The notes under the pieces were generated by a model. It did not search any database. It was not told where the DNA came from and worked only from the letters and a program-made list of their open reading frames with translations. A stretch of DNA of 64,000 bases from Megascapheus bottae (lineage: Eukaryota > Chordata > Mammalia > Rodentia > Geomyidae): assembly GCA_024803745.1 (NCBI GenBank), contig JANJXV010000187.1, positions 1,800,501 through 1,864,500 on the forward strand. Reading direction: 5' to 3'. Both the position numbers and the translations under genes were made by a program. Positions 33,972-47,298 of the stretch are shown here, piece by piece (within the stretch, counting starts at the first letter, position 1; each line of letters starts with the position of its first letter).

Positions 33972-34288
33972 CAGTCTAAAAGATTTGCAATAGAGCAAAA
34001 TCTTGATACATAAGGACATATAATGTGAAGCTTATTGAAAGGACCTCCAGGATGGTGAAACAAAAGCCATATAATGAATGATTGTTGTCCTTAATGTACT
34101 ATGTTGTCTCTCATCTCCTTTGCTGTCCCTTGGTTATCTCATATTGGTATAGTATCTCACTTTGTTATCTGATATATTGAATTTATTTGTATTTGGATAT
34201 TTGAAATTTGATAGGGAAGGGGGGAAAACCAAGACGGGTGGGGGGTGTGGGGGGGGAGGGAAACGGGTACCAAGACATGTGAAAGACA
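33972..34288 (+). mobile_element. L1 3' UTR fragment lacking its 3' terminus
   Basis: It starts at 'gatttgcaatagagcaaaat', follows the young L1 3' UTR through the G-rich tract (about 34218-34260) and 'accaagacatgtgaaag', and stops at 34288. The final roughly 80 bases and the poly(A) tail found in every other copy are missing. Normal target-primed insertion keeps the 3' end, so a deletion, rearrangement or early polyadenylation must be invoked. Confidence 0.9.
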
Positions 34289-36500
34289 TTTGTTTCAGAG
34301 TTCATTTGTTGGACTTATGCTAGGAAAAATCAACTAATGGCGATGCAGACAATAAAATATGAGGATTTACCTATCAAACAGCTTGAAAAACATTAAGAAA
34401 CATTTTAGTAAAGTGCTTATACTTATTTTTAATCAGTCAGAATTTCATTTCAATATCAAGGCACCCTTCACAAACTTATGAAATCCCTGATGACTAAAGT
34501 ACAACAAGATTCTGCAGGAAAAGGTAACACACCTAAGAGACTGTGATGAAGGGGTGGATGAGCCATGGCGTAGAAATCTAAGAGCAGAACAGCATAGATA
34601 GTCTATCAACTCCAGCTGGAGAGTGTTGTTTGCTTCTGTTTTCAGGGACAGAGTTCATGAATCATCCCATCAGTTTTTAAAACTTCAATCAGAGAAGTCA
34701 ACTATTTGATGTGCAATCTTTATTTTCTTCTTTTTTTTCCCACCCAAACCATAATATAGTGCAGAAAGAATATGTGTGTGAGGGATGCAAATAATAATCG
34801 CTACACCAAGTCGTCTTGGTGTTGACAGAAAAAAAAAGAAGAATTCCAGCAGCAATGTGTGAATCACGGGGAAACCATTACTGATGTGGCCAGTTCAGGT
34901 CACTGTGTTTTCAGATTGGCGGCCCCACAGAGCCTCCACAGTTCAAGTCCCATCTGACACGCACACATGCACTCTGGATCACTCAAAATAAAAACTGCTC
35001 TCCCTACACTTGTCTGTCTCCATGAGGTCAGCATTAAATAACTATTATGTCTGGCATAAAGAGCAATGGCTGCTCTTTTTTTCAAATGCCACCAGTTCCC
35101 ATTTTAAAGTAAATGCCATTTGGTCAAAAATATGTATTCGTCTTGAAATCTGATAGGACTGAGTTGCAAAGCACTTCTGATTTTGTGCTCAGAGTACTTT
35201 TGTGGGGAAATTGCCACTACCCACTCAGGCCTCTAGGGCCCCAGAGCTCAGGAATCGCTGAGCTCTGTCATTCTCGCCTACTTCTGCTGATTCCATGAGC
35301 CTTAGTGCCACCTCTGTCCATCATCATAGCATGTCTCTAATGTGTCTTAAATTTTTTCAAATGAAAATAGAATGACATACAATGATAATTTTTATAGTAA
35401 CTGTAAATTTACATTATTTTATTAATAAAAATCAATTGTGCAAGCCTCATGTATTACTGTTATACTGGACCCCAGTAATTATGAATACTGTCAATCTACC
35501 TTCTATTAGTAACATTATTCTGGAATTTTAGGGTTATTTTTAACCATTTTAGAACATATTAGTTTTACAAGTTCTCATTTACATACACACATACATACAT
35601 AAGACAAACCCAAGTAAACCTTGCTTCTGATGTCTCTCTCTGTCTCTCTCTCATCTCAACACAACCCCCTTTCTTAAAACATTTATCAGGAAAACACTGA
35701 CTAACACACTGAATTCATAACCTAACTTTGGGGATTGAAACTTCTTCCTACAATTACTTAATAAAAACAAATATTGTTAAAACCATTATCAATGCTTTGT
35801 TTTCATGCTAGCATATAAGTACTCTATCAAATTCTGAAGTACTTGTTTTTTGAATACATACCAAGAATATGACTAGCATTTGGCAGAGGAAGTGGATGAA
35901 TATCTTAGTTTCCAGAATGCCTCTCTCTATACCCCTATGAACATTTCTAATTAGGTTTATGGCAACACTTGATAAATGTTCCAGGTTTCATACCCTGTAA
36001 TCATCAGATTCTCATATGATTGGATAAAAAGATATTTGCATGATACACATGAAGCTGCCAAAATCTCTGACTGCTTAGTGCAACATCAAAGTAGATGGAT
36101 GTGGTCCTGGGAAGGTAAAAGACAGAAAATTCCAAAGTACTATGTCCCTCATTATAGCATCAGGTTCCGAGATTTTCCCTCAGTTCCCTCAACTTGAGAA
36201 AGTTACCAAGGGAATTGCTGATAACAGTATGACTCTTCTTTATAACTGCAGGGAACCTCAGGAGAGCAGTCATTATGTTTTCCAACTGTTTAAAAATAAT
36301 TTCCTTTCTATAGCTGAATTTTTAATGTTTACTATCTGTAAAAGATGGTTTTAATGTACACGAAAGATGGAAGGCAAATTATCAGGAACTGCCCCTTCCC
36401 CTGGGAATTTCTATTTATAATGCGAAAGACATGAACATGAATGTAACTTCAATAGGAGTACATGAAGACATTAAATTTTAGGTAACAGAAGATCAATAGA
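34289..36500. other. Unique sequence, 2.2 kb
   Basis: No repeat or gene recognised. The part at about 34880-35330 has balanced composition and regulatory-looking phrases ('gcattaaataactattatg', 'agcaatggctgctc', 'catttggtcaaaaatatgta') and may be conserved noncoding DNA. Elsewhere AT-rich. Confidence 0.4.
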
Positions 36501-36935
36501 AAGGTTATGCCAGACCTGAGGGAGAAAGAATCAAACCTGCTTGTGAGAACCTCAGAAGAGAACAAAGTGTAGACTTTGAAAGAGTGAACCAGAACTCACT
36601 GGGAGGATTTCAAAATGGAGGAAATCACTGAGTAGAACTTAGGCCAAGTTCTCAGGAAAGGGGAGATCATAGGCAATGACTGGAGGCCAAAAAGACTGAA
36701 GAAAGGAGTGAAAATGAAAATCAAAAAATAGGCCAATTCTACATCTGAAAAAACACTCAACTCAAATACATTATCCTCTACAATGATGCAGTAAAGAAAA
36801 AGATCATGTTAGGAAAAGAACTGTAAAATCTTTTTTGTTACCTCCCAAACTGTAAGTGAAAAGTCCAGCCTTCTTCCATTCAAATTGTTTGTCTCAGGTA
36901 CTTATCACAGCAGTGACCAACTGACTGACACCTTA
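36501..36935 (+). mobile_element. Possible MaLR-like LTR end
   Basis: The 3' part, 'acctcccaaactgtaagtga', 'ttgtttgtctcaggtactta' and 'tcacagcagtgaccaactga', matches the terminal phrases of MaLR LTRs (aaact-gtgag, tctcaggtatt, cacag-aa-gac). The upstream part from about 36501 is only loosely compatible. Confidence 0.45.
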
Positions 36936-37400
36936 TCTCTTTTTGTTTCTTCTCTGAGTCACTGTACTCTAGCAGTATTGACAACTTCACTGTCTTGAAA
37001 TAGACCTAAAGCATTTTGAGTCTACCATTTCCTCTGCTGGGAACATTCACACTCAAAGTATTTGATATCCTTGTAACAATTCCATTCCTGACAACAGCTT
37101 GGCCTTTCATCAAATGTGACATTGTTTGCTGAAACCTCCCCTGATTCATCCTTTTAAAAATTCCCTATGCTCTCTTTTTCACCTGTTGCTCTATAACCTA
37201 GGTAACTTATTTGATTATGAACATACCTATGTCTATCTATAAATATGTATACCACATTCATCTTTTAATTTTTGTTTTCATGAGGGCAGGAATCTCCTTT
37301 TATCTGTGTCTGTTCACTTCTGAATCTCTGAAATAGTTGTTTGGCACCTGGCAGACATTCAATTACTATTTTATAACTTAAGAAACAAATAAATGGGTCA
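36936..37400 (+). repeat. L2-like 3' end
   Basis: The run 'ttcatgagggcaggaatctc', 'ttttatctgtgtctgttcac', 'agttgtttggcacctggcag' and 'acattcaattac' followed by 'aaacaaataaatggg' follows the L2 3' terminal region (gagggcagggac, tgcctggcac, tcaataaat). The upstream limit is a guess. Confidence 0.6.
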
Positions 37401-40400
37401 ACCTGAATGAGGTTAAAATACCTCATTAAGATCATTAAGATAAAATTAAAAGTGTCAGAATACTCTATGCACATGTATGTACATGAAAAATGTGGCTTTC
37501 TGTGATTGGTTTGGGATGGCAGGGAAGGGTTTGGGATGGCAAGGAGGGAGAATAACAAAAAGGACGAGGATGCTTATGTGGACATGTCAATGTTAATGAT
37601 GTCTGCAAAAAGGGACACTTTCCAGAAGAAAGTGAAGAGTAGCTGATTTGATAATTTTTTTTTGCTAAAAAGTGTGAATAAGACAGAAAACTGGATTAAC
37701 AGCGCAGGAATCCTCTACAGTTGTAATCCCCCCCCTTACATGAAGGAGTCTTGTCTCCCCAGGGAGCCAGGTGGCAGGAAGCCCTTCCCACTGTGAAGAC
37801 TAGTTTGCAGAATTCCATGATTTGGGGGCTTGGGAAAAAGTGAAAATATGCAGTGTTTATGCAAAAATAAAGTCTATTCAATGACTTCAAGCCAGTGTTT
37901 CCACATGAAAACACCAAGACTGAAAGAAAAATTATGAAATCCAAAGATTAAATATAAAAGTCACTTCGATAAGATTAATGCATACTATGTATAATAAGAT
38001 TCTTAGCTTCCGTCCTTGCAAATTATCAGTTGCCAAAGTTAAGTTAAGTAAAGTTATTTTCTACAAGGACTGTTCCATTTTCCTTTGTTATATAGACATT
38101 CATTCTTCTCCAACTGAAAAGAATTGCACATTGTAAGTGTAGATTCATAGTTCTCTATCCCCAAAAGAGAATCAAAGTAGCTCAATGTTTCTCAGTTAGC
38201 TAAGAGACTACTATGACATGTTTCCAACAGAGCATCTCTCTGGAAAACAATACTTGTGAATTATAAATTACAGAAACAAGCAACCCCTGGTTAAGGAAAA
38301 ATCAAATGGAGTAATTCAGACTCTCCCAGAGTGACAAGTGAATAGCTTGCCTTGTTGTGTAAAAGAACAAGTTTCCTGTCTCCTGGCTGTCCTCTGTCCA
38401 CTAAAGAGTCAACAACATTTTATTGTTTCTCAGTACTCCATTTGGTGCATCTCAACTTGCTTTTTATATTGCCTTAGTTTATGAAAATAAATGTTGTACT
38501 TTCCTGGTGGGACCAAAAATAAATGATGGCTCATACTGTACGTGGGTTCTTGCTCATGACAATCCAGACTGCTAACAGATTGTTAATATGTTAACAGTTC
38601 TATTATAAGATGCTCAAAAATGTAATTTTAAGGCCATTTGTGGAGCTGGATTCTGCATGCCAGGGGTCATCAGGACTGACATAGCTGAGAAGCTGTATGA
38701 CCTCTCCACTCAGGTGTCTGCAAAGGTGTGAAGGGTGAGATAACCCAGCAGTTTAGGGTAGCAGTTTTCAAGCTGTTCTGTTTACCCAGGGGTAGCCATT
38801 TTGAGCAGAATATTAACTAAAATAATACAGTAAGTATGATCGAGTTCCTTTTGGTACAGAGCTACTTAAAATTAAACTAAGGGTATTTCACATCCAGAAT
38901 TTTCTGGCAATGACAAGGGTGAAGAAAAATTACCAAAGGCTGAACTCAAAGAAATTAGTATGTATTTTGCAGTTCCTATTCTCAAAGATATTGGCAGAAA
39001 CATTTAATCATATGTGATCCAAAATATTTAGCTTTGGTGTTATTCACATGTTTTATTTATTATTTATATATGTTACTTACAAATTACAAGGTGTTCCTAC
39101 ACAGATTCTTGATACTGATATTATAAAGGGGAAGTCTAGCATTAGGTAGGAACCTCTGTGATATCACAAAGAAGAATATACAGAAACATACTTAGTCAGA
39201 TAAACAGATAGGAGTACACTCCACACATTCATCTCGGTAAATTTTCACTGAATGAGTGGCAACATTTTGAAAGAAAATATTTAGTAGAAGGTTGTTACCT
39301 ACTGTCACAATTGCTACCCTCAAACACTAGATAGTAACAGCGAAGTCCAGCTACTGATTTAGACTGACTCAGACAAATTTCATACAAGTCAATTTTCCTC
39401 AACACTTCAGTGCCATACACCACAGCAAATGTTTATACTCACAAAATTTCCATAAGTCAGTGTGTACTCTTACCTTACGCTGTGTCGTTCAGTATTTTTT
39501 TTACAAACTAAAGTATTATAGAGAGTATTTTCACATTGTTATTATGTGTTTTACTTTAGTATTTGTGTATATTTATCATTTATACAACTGAAATTGTAGG
39601 GGAGTGTTTTGGTTTTTCAGGTGTCCACACCCCACCTGCTCATTCTCTCCCTCATATTACTAGGCAGAGGTGATATTTCAAGTAAACATGCAGAGCTTCT
39701 GTTTGCCAAGGATATTTAAATATTTTCATGATGATAACTTTATTTGGAAGCCAATTCTTTAAAAAGCCTTTAACCAGTACTCCAGATTTCCCAGCCTAGT
39801 ATGTTTTTCCAGTAATTGCATATAAACGCATAGAGACAATTGCATGCTGATGCACTCTGACTGTTACAAGGCCCTGAGCCCAACTCTGAATTCCAAAGGT
39901 AGGTTCAGCATCACCTAAAACATACATAGAGTTTAAGGGAAAAAAATTCCTGAAAGAAACTAAAGAAGGCTCACTACTCCCCTAACTTACAACTAAATAT
40001 ACACAAAAACAATGGTAATATGCCAAGTGAGAAAACCCCAAATCAACTCAGACCCGGTGATCATAAGGCTAGTGGGATGTGTGCACTGCACTGCACTGCT
40101 GGCCACGGCCACTGGGCTACACCTCGTCCAGGTGAGGAAGAGGCTCCTTCTGATACGCTCTCCACAACTCACACGCAAGTCATTCCATACGTGAGAGCAC
40201 GTCTGTTTTCTTCACAACTGTTATCTGGGAATAGAGCTATCTTCTTCCTAAAACTATTATAAAGGACTTCAAACTCCCAGAAAAAATAGAACTATTGGTG
40301 TTTTCTGGCATTTTTACATTTGTGTTATTTAAATGTAAGAAAGAAAATGTTATTTTCTATAAGAATGCCTCCTAAATATAACAAAGCAAAAGGGCTAAAG

Positions 40401-43400
40401 AGACCAGGCCGAGCAGGATTCACAATCTTCCCAGGGCTAGAAGTTCAGCAATAATGTTTGCCTAGCAAGCAAATCCTAGAGCTGCCAAATAGAAAACAAG
40501 CAAAACCTTTTCCAATTGTATTCCCTCTGAAACATTTAAAATTTCTGCCCAATGACAATCCTTCCTGAAAAGGCCTTCTGAGGTCAGAGATACTTAGAAC
40601 TGTGCGGAAGTATCAAGTCACATGGGAACAATGCATCGATGCAGGTCTTATTACTTGTGATTAGAGTCAGATAACTAACCTCACACTATGACTTCTAATA
40701 AACATTTCTATACTATACTATAGTATTCTTGAAAGAACTCATACTGCTTTACACAAAACATCTGCAGCTGTGAGGAGGAAAATGTCCACTGACTCACACT
40801 GGAGTTGGGGTATTTTGACATCATTTTCAAGGTAAGCAAACAGAGAGAGGTTAAATGACATTGGAAGGTCACATGTTTCCTCTTTCTGAAGGAAGATGAT
40901 GGTTGCGTTGCAAATAAAGAGAACTTCAACCAGAGAGAATTAGTGGAGCAGTCACAATTTGACCTTTCACCCTCTGACTGTAGCAAGCTATTAGAATTGT
41001 GTATATATGTCATCGTTATACTATTCCATGAGAAATGAATTAACTAATTTCCATGCTGATACTCGTGCTGCTAGAAAATCATGCTTCCATTCAATTTTAC
41101 ATAAAAGTATACCAATGAATTTAGACTGTTCTACTAAATCTCATGTAATGTTAAGATTTTTATTATGTCAGGTAACTGAAACCATGTTCCCCATACTTCA
41201 GAATTTAACATATCAGAAAGCATGGAGAAGATACACAAATGTGTAGCTAAGTTGACAAAACTCGGGTTCCTTCTGAATTACTGTTATGTTTTTACTGCTG
41301 TCCCTGTAAGTCAGCAGTGTCAATGAGAAGCCTACTGTGTATGAATCAATAGATAATGAGATGAGTGAAGTTTTAGGATTGGAGGCCACTAACACTAGTT
41401 CTTTGCTATAGACTTTCAATCCCAGTTACAATATAATTATACTAACCTTAATTTTCCAATGACAAATTTGAACATTTATTTGAGAATCACAAAACAGACG
41501 TTCCTCTGCTTACATGTTTCAAAATAGTACTCTTGTTGAATTTTAATGCAACCAAGACATAATTCATATCATAAAAGAGATACAAACTTGTATGAGACTT
41601 TACTTACAAGTAGTTATTTTCAGATAAATTTGTATAAGAAAGACAAGGATGTTTGTATGGCACAGAAAACATGTAAAGGGGAATTTTTAGGGATAGTTAT
41701 GATTTTAACGTAGCCGAGATTATGATGGAAATCAAGACAGTCTTTACGACCCATTTGATTGAATAGTATTGGTTAGCAAGGGTTAAGGGAGAATTTTTGG
41801 AACCAAATGTATTAAAAACTAGTTTGGAGAAAGAGAATACAATTAAATGAATATAGAAAAAAAGAGATGATATGAGTACAAAAGGTGAGAAAAATCAAAG
41901 GAAAAGCTGTCTTTTTCCTTGTTGGTATTGTTTATATCAGTTTCCCTTTGTCCTCCTCTATCAATCTTCCCTACCTGGGAGTAACAGAACCACAAAAGCA
42001 AAATGGAAAGTATCAGTGGTAAATTAGCTTTCTTAGCTAGTGATAGATGTCTCATAATCAGGAAAGAAATAGGATAGCAATACAAACAGAAACTCAAGTA
42101 TTTTGTGGTATCCAAACTACTGCATATTCTAACAGGGTACTGGAACTAGAGTTAACAAGTTCTCATTTAACCTCCTCTTCATCTTTAAAAGCAGCACTCA
42201 AAAGTCTTCACAGCTTAACTTGACTTTCAAGATCATGCATTTGGGATGTATTTATCATTGTTCAGAATAGGGGAGGAAAGTGCCCAGGTAAAAGAAAGGC
42301 AATTTCGCAAAATGAATTAAAGATAATTCAAGAGAAAGGAGATTGACAAAGAAAGAAACACTTGCCACAACTGCATACATTTTACTTATTTAAGGTACAG
42401 ATAATGAGATTTTATAATGATCCATACATAAGATTACCACATAAATAATTTTATTTTCTTAAAAAATGGGAAATGCTGACCAATTCTAATAGCTGAGAGA
42501 TACCAGCCAGGTTTTTGAGGAAGTTATTTAGATGGGAGGAATGATGTGTACAATAAAAGGACTCTGGATACCCCAGAACAGAAGAGCATAATAGAAGGAA
42601 ATGTTTAAATAAGGAACTGTTTTAAGCAAGAGGTCATGAAGGGAATTAGCTGTTCCCACGAGTCCAGATGCTCCAAATCCACAGGAGCAATGGTAAGAAT
42701 TCTATGTTTCACTGATAAGGGAATGAGGGGGATAAAAGAATTAAGCTGAAATAGACATCCTAGGAGGAACTGGTACACATGCCATGGCCATACTCCAGTT
42801 ATATTTGGAAAGAAACTAAATCAGAACAATGTAATTGGAGTTACATTTCTAAAGCAGAAAATAGATGAAAAAGTAACAAATGTATGGCTTCCTTCTGCCA
42901 AGTCCTGGGTAGAGAAGGAAAAAATCCACAACTTCTCAATACTTCGCAAAGAACCACTAGTCTTGAAAATAAGAACCAGCATCCTAGCAAAAGCAGAAAA
43001 TACAGGAAACAACATCACGAGACAGAGACGTGTCACTTACTACTCAAAGTAGTGAAAGATGCAGCAAACCTGCAGATTTTAACCATAGGGTTTTGAAATA
43101 GAACAGAAAATAGGGTGCTTGAAAAAGAACAGAAGAGGTTTACTCATCCTTCTCCTTAGAGTTAAGACCAATCTCCTAGTTTGTTCCTTGGTTCTAAACA
43201 AAGTAGAAACAATCATAAGCATCTGGATAGAACATAAAATGATCCTTGTACACTCTTCATGCAAGATAGACACCAGGAAGAAATCTTTTATTCAAGGAAG
43301 TAGGGTTTGCCCTGTTGAAGAGATAGGAGAGTGAGTAGGTAGGTGCTGGAGAAGGATCTTCTGTAGAATTATGAGTCAACCCAAGAAAACTAAATTTCTG

Positions 43401-44199
43401 TATCATAAAATTAGCCAGCAAAACAGAAAGAACAGTTCAAAAACATGAAACTTGCTTGGCTTGATTTCTGTTTATATTGGTGAAGTACTTGCTCATTGAG
43501 GATCAATATTTCCACTGCAAACAACAAGCAAACTTGACTAAAATATAAAATGACTTACGTCTGGAAAGCACTGGGGAGATTCCAAGGTGTTAAGAATTTG
43601 AGAACCAAGATCAAGGAGAGAGAGAAAGGATAAAAGCAAGAGACCTAAATACCAAATCACCACATGGAATGTACAAGTTCTAACATCCGAGCTGAAAATA
43701 AAATCATGGGGTAGTTGCTAAGAGATGGAGTAGGTAGATCCACTTTTAAGCTTTGTCACCAAGTTTATAAAACAAACTTTGACAGTCATAAAAGAGGACA
43801 CGGGTATTTTCTGCATGATTTTACTGATGTTAAGGCTCTACTTTGCATAAAAATGTTGAAAGAAAGCAACATTTGATCGTTGGCAAGTGGCATGCAGAGA
43901 TGGAGAAACTTGAGAATACATATACAATACTAGCAACACTCTCCTTTTTGAGAAGTGAATTTTAGAAGTGCCCTTAAGATAACAGTCCAATAAGTCACAT
44001 TTTTATTAGTATTTGATATGTATTTTTGTGTAAATACAACATATGTATGTAAATACATATGTATGTAAATACGATAAAAATTAGGCTGTATCTAGTATCG
44101 GTAACATTACTCCATTTATGAGGCAGCACTGTCATGATGTAATGACTTTCTAAAGGTCTCACCTCAACACAGCAATGAAATTCCAAAAGGGTGTAGAGG
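37401..44199. other. Repeat-poor unique sequence, 6.8 kb
   Basis: This is the longest stretch without an L1 or SINE I can recognise. It is AT-rich and CpG-poor, except for a small CpG-retaining pocket at 40050-40205 described separately. A short tandem of 'tttgggatggca' lies at 37508-37545 and a palindromic 'acatatgtatgtaaat' repeat at 44039-44075. Open frames reach about 100 codons (40708-41013 minus), but none shows a domain, signal peptide or typical coding bias. An LTR-like 'aataaatgttgtactttcct' occurs near 38485 without enough context to call. Confidence 0.45.
40050..40205 (+). other. CpG-retaining pocket with a splice-donor-like site
   Basis: Seven CpG dinucleotides lie in about 150 bp of otherwise CpG-poor DNA. 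A consensus 5' splice donor 'ccaggtgagg' is at 40129-40138. A plus frame of 60 codons (40012-40194) and a minus frame of 61 codons (40178-39993) both cross it, so coding direction is undetermined. It could be an exon of an unrecognised transcript, an old element or chance. Confidence 0.25.
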
Positions 44200-45190
44200 A
44201 GTCATTCCACCTGCGAACATCCTGCCCTGGATCCTCCACAGTTCATGTCTAATTCATGTCTTCTGCAAACACAATATACATCCATTCTATACTCCATAGC
44301 TCCCCACATCCTCACGTATTCCAACAGCAACTCAACAGCAACTCACAGGTCCAAACTCTCAGCTAAATCAGACATAACTAGACCTAAAACATGATTCATC
44401 CTGAGGCAAATTCTGTCTAGCTAGGATGTTTTAAATCAAAGTGTTAAGGTTAAGTGCTTCTCAAACACAGTGGAAGGACATACATCAAAAAAGAAATGGA
44501 CAACAGGACCCACGTAAATTCACACAAGGAAAGCAACATTAGACCCCAAACTCTATACCAGTTCTCTGCATGTGTTCTCTATTGGACACACAGTGGTGGT
44601 TGACACCACAAAGCCTTTGGCAACCCTGCTTCTTTGGCTTTGTAAGTTCATCTATCATATATTTTTCTTCCACAAAGCTCTAAAGCAGAGAGAGACTGCA
44701 GAGAGGATGGGTTTTACTCCATCTTCCAGGAAATTGTTCTCCATTTCCACCATAGATTGGCTAACTATACTTCCATCAGCATTCTGTCAAATTACCTAAG
44801 CACTCTTCTTAGAGGATTCAGACTTTCTCTACAGCACCCTTCTTTCTCCCAATCCTCACCAGCACAAACCTCAATATGTTGCTAGTGACAATACCGGTTT
44901 TCTGGCCTGCTCTTCCAAATTCTTCTGGTTTTTATCCAGCTTCAAAGCTGCTTCCACATGTTTAACTATTTGCTATAGTGATAGTCTCACTTTTCAATAT
45001 CAATTTTCTTTTTTAGTCTGTTTTGTGATGCAGTCGCTATACCACAGACTGGGTCAATCATAATCAGTAGAAGTTTTTTTTTGTCTCACAGTTCTGGAGA
45101 CTGGGAAGTCTGAGATTGAGAGACTGCATCTGGGAGGTGCTTCGTGCTATGTCTAAAAAGACAGCAGGACAAACACCAAGTATGATAGAG
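44200..45190 (+). mobile_element. Ancient retroelement-like block, class uncertain
   Basis: Two parts recall a long ancient eutherian repeat. At 44200-44420 there is a block like the 'cacatcctca..ttccaacagc' and 'ggtccaaactctcagctaaa' region. At 44740-45150 'ttctggtttttatccagctt' and 'gcttccacatgtttaacta' lead into 'ataccacagactgggtcaat' and 'tctcacagttctggagactg'. The last phrase is a common mammalian interspersed repeat. I cannot assign it to a class with confidence. No coding capacity is seen. Confidence 0.4.
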
Positions 45191-45682
45191 AGAAGAAAAA
45201 AGCTCAAAGAAATTCACCTTTTTTTGAGAGACTTTTGAGAGTTAGAAAAGCCTACAAACCATAACAAATAATCTATTCTAAACATGGCAGTTGTAGCTGA
45301 ACATCTTTGATATTTTCTCCAGTTTCTTACTAATTTAAAACACTTTGTAGTCTGTGAGCTGGGAGTTGTAAACCTTAAAAAGGTTGTATTATCAAACATT
45401 TAAAAAAAATGTAGAAAAATTCATATGTAAAATCTTAATAAAAAACACATAAGAGGTAGAATACTAATTTATAGGAGCTATTTCCAAAAAAGAAATAATC
45501 TATAACTAAGTTTCAAACATGATTATGAACATAGATCACCATTTTAAAATATCTCTGGATTGAAAGAATGCCACGGTTTATAAAACTGTATTATTTCTGG
45601 TGAGATGATTTTTATGGCTAAGTAAAACAAAAGGTAAGATTTTAAGCAAAAATTTAATATCAATCAAACTGTTTTATAGTAT
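45191..45682. other. Unique AT-rich sequence
   Basis: No repeat recognised. Confidence 0.5.
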
Positions 45683-46003
45683 TTCTTTTTTTCTTTTTTT
45701 ATTGTAATTAATAAAAGGGTTACATGATATTTGCCAGATAGAAGGTGCATTCATTCTCATACATTAATACCCTTTCACATGTCTTGGTACCCATTAACCT
45801 CTCCCCCACCCACCACCCACCCCCTGTCTTGGTTTTACCCCTTGCCTATCAAATTTCAAATAACCAAATATAAATAAATTCGATATATCAGATAACAAAG
45901 TGAGATACTGTAACAATATGAGTTACCCAAGGGACAGCAAAGGAGATGAAAGATAACATAGTAGATTAAGGACAACAATCATTCATTATATGGCTTTTGT
46001 TTA
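45683..46003 (-). mobile_element. 5'-truncated L1, minus strand, young group
   Basis: Reversed tail and 3' end ('attgtaattaataaaagggt', 'gatatttgccagatagaagg'), the reversed C-rich tract and 3' UTR, ending at 'tatatggcttttgttt'. Truncated within the 3' UTR. Confidence 0.92.
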
Positions 46004-46338
46004 ATTATTATAATATTTATCATCTAAGCAGAAGTGCATCTTGTGTATTGGAAACTGCAGCACCAAATTGTTGAATTATTTCTTAACGCTGCCTCTAACT
46101 TCCTTTACATAGCAGCAATAGATTTTGTTTTGATCTTGATTTTTTTAGTGATTCAGTCCATATAGAGAATTAATAATTAATCTGGTCCTAATATCAATAG
46201 CCTGTGAAATACTAAATTAACTGACATTCCGGATTCTTAATTACTGTTTTCCAAGTTAGCATTGATCTTTTCATGGTTGGCTATGGTGCACATTAGATAT
46301 CTATAAGCAGCTCCAACAGCAACTGGGACATTGTAGGG
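46004..46338. other. Unique AT-rich sequence
   Basis: No repeat recognised. Confidence 0.5.
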
Positions 46339-46466
46339 TGCTCAATAATGTTTTATTGTTTTTGGTCGTGGGACCTGAACTCTGGGTCTCGGCATTGGCC
46401 CTGAGCTCTTCAGCCCATAGCTACCACCCTACATCTTGAGCCACAGCACCACTTCCTGCTCAATGA
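46339..46466 (-). repeat. SINE right-half insertion, minus strand, with target-site duplication
   Basis: The body 'ggacctgaactctgggtctc', 'ggccctgagctcttcagccc' and 'tgagccacagcaccacttcc' is the reversed ID-like right half. The B1-like left half is absent, so it is 5'-truncated. Flanks 'tgctcaataa' (46339-46348) and 'tgctcaatga' (46457-46466) form a near-perfect duplication included in these coordinates. Confidence 0.88.
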
Positions 46467-47193
46467 ATTTTTGTTATTATTTTAGGAACCAGAATTGGCC
46501 ACCACACAATAGAAAAATTATTGCTCGCAAACATCACATTAATATATAAAAGAGAATGGCTATTAATATCTTTGAAATACATTGTGAAAATATGGCAAGA
46601 AAATAAAAAGGTAGCTTGTTAATGATAATCACACTGATAAGACTTATTATTCCTTGTATATTCTACATATGTTCATTCAGCAGGTTTCTCATGTTGAGTA
46701 CAACAGACTACATAAAGGTAAAGCAAAAAGTAATTCTTGTCCTATAGGATTTAGTCTAGAAAGAGAAATAGAAATCTTATTATACAGGTGAAATTTGTTT
46801 TTGTAGAGCTCACTGTGAAACCAACAGTAAAAATACCTACTTAGTATGAGGATAACTATGTACATGTTAAGACTTGAAGGAAGAGTATAAGGGTAGGGCA
46901 ATAATCTCTACCATGAAAGAAGAACCCCATACTTGGAGTTTGCAGTACATACAGAAATCTACATAATAGTTCAAGGTAGCTCTCAGGAACGAGAAACTAC
47001 CAGAATAAATGAAGCTCATACCACTGAGAAAATCTGAAAAAGTTCTCAGGAAATTTGTGAGACCTACATACATACACAGTTAATTATTTGAAAAGTAAAT
47101 ATAATTGAGAATGCTATATTTATTTTTAAATCCGTATTCCCAGTGATCACATAAGTCCTGAGTAGAAAGTATATCAGAAGAAAAATCACAATT
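46467..47193. other. Unique AT-rich sequence
   Basis: No repeat recognised beyond a weak MIR/L2-like phrase near 46670 ('ttcattcagcaggtttctca'). Confidence 0.45.
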
Positions 47194-47298
47194 GCAAACA
47201 TGAGAAAGGGTAGTAATGTTTGTGAAGTAATATATCTTCTATCTGGCAAATATAATATAGCCCTTCTATTAATTACAATAAAAATACCTTAAAAAAGA
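47194..47298 (+). mobile_element. L1 3' terminus, older group
   Basis: 'acatgagaaagggtagtaat', 'gaagtaatatatcttctatc', 'tggcaaatataatatagccc' and 'ttctattaattacaataaaa'. Only the last 100 bp is present. Confidence 0.85.
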
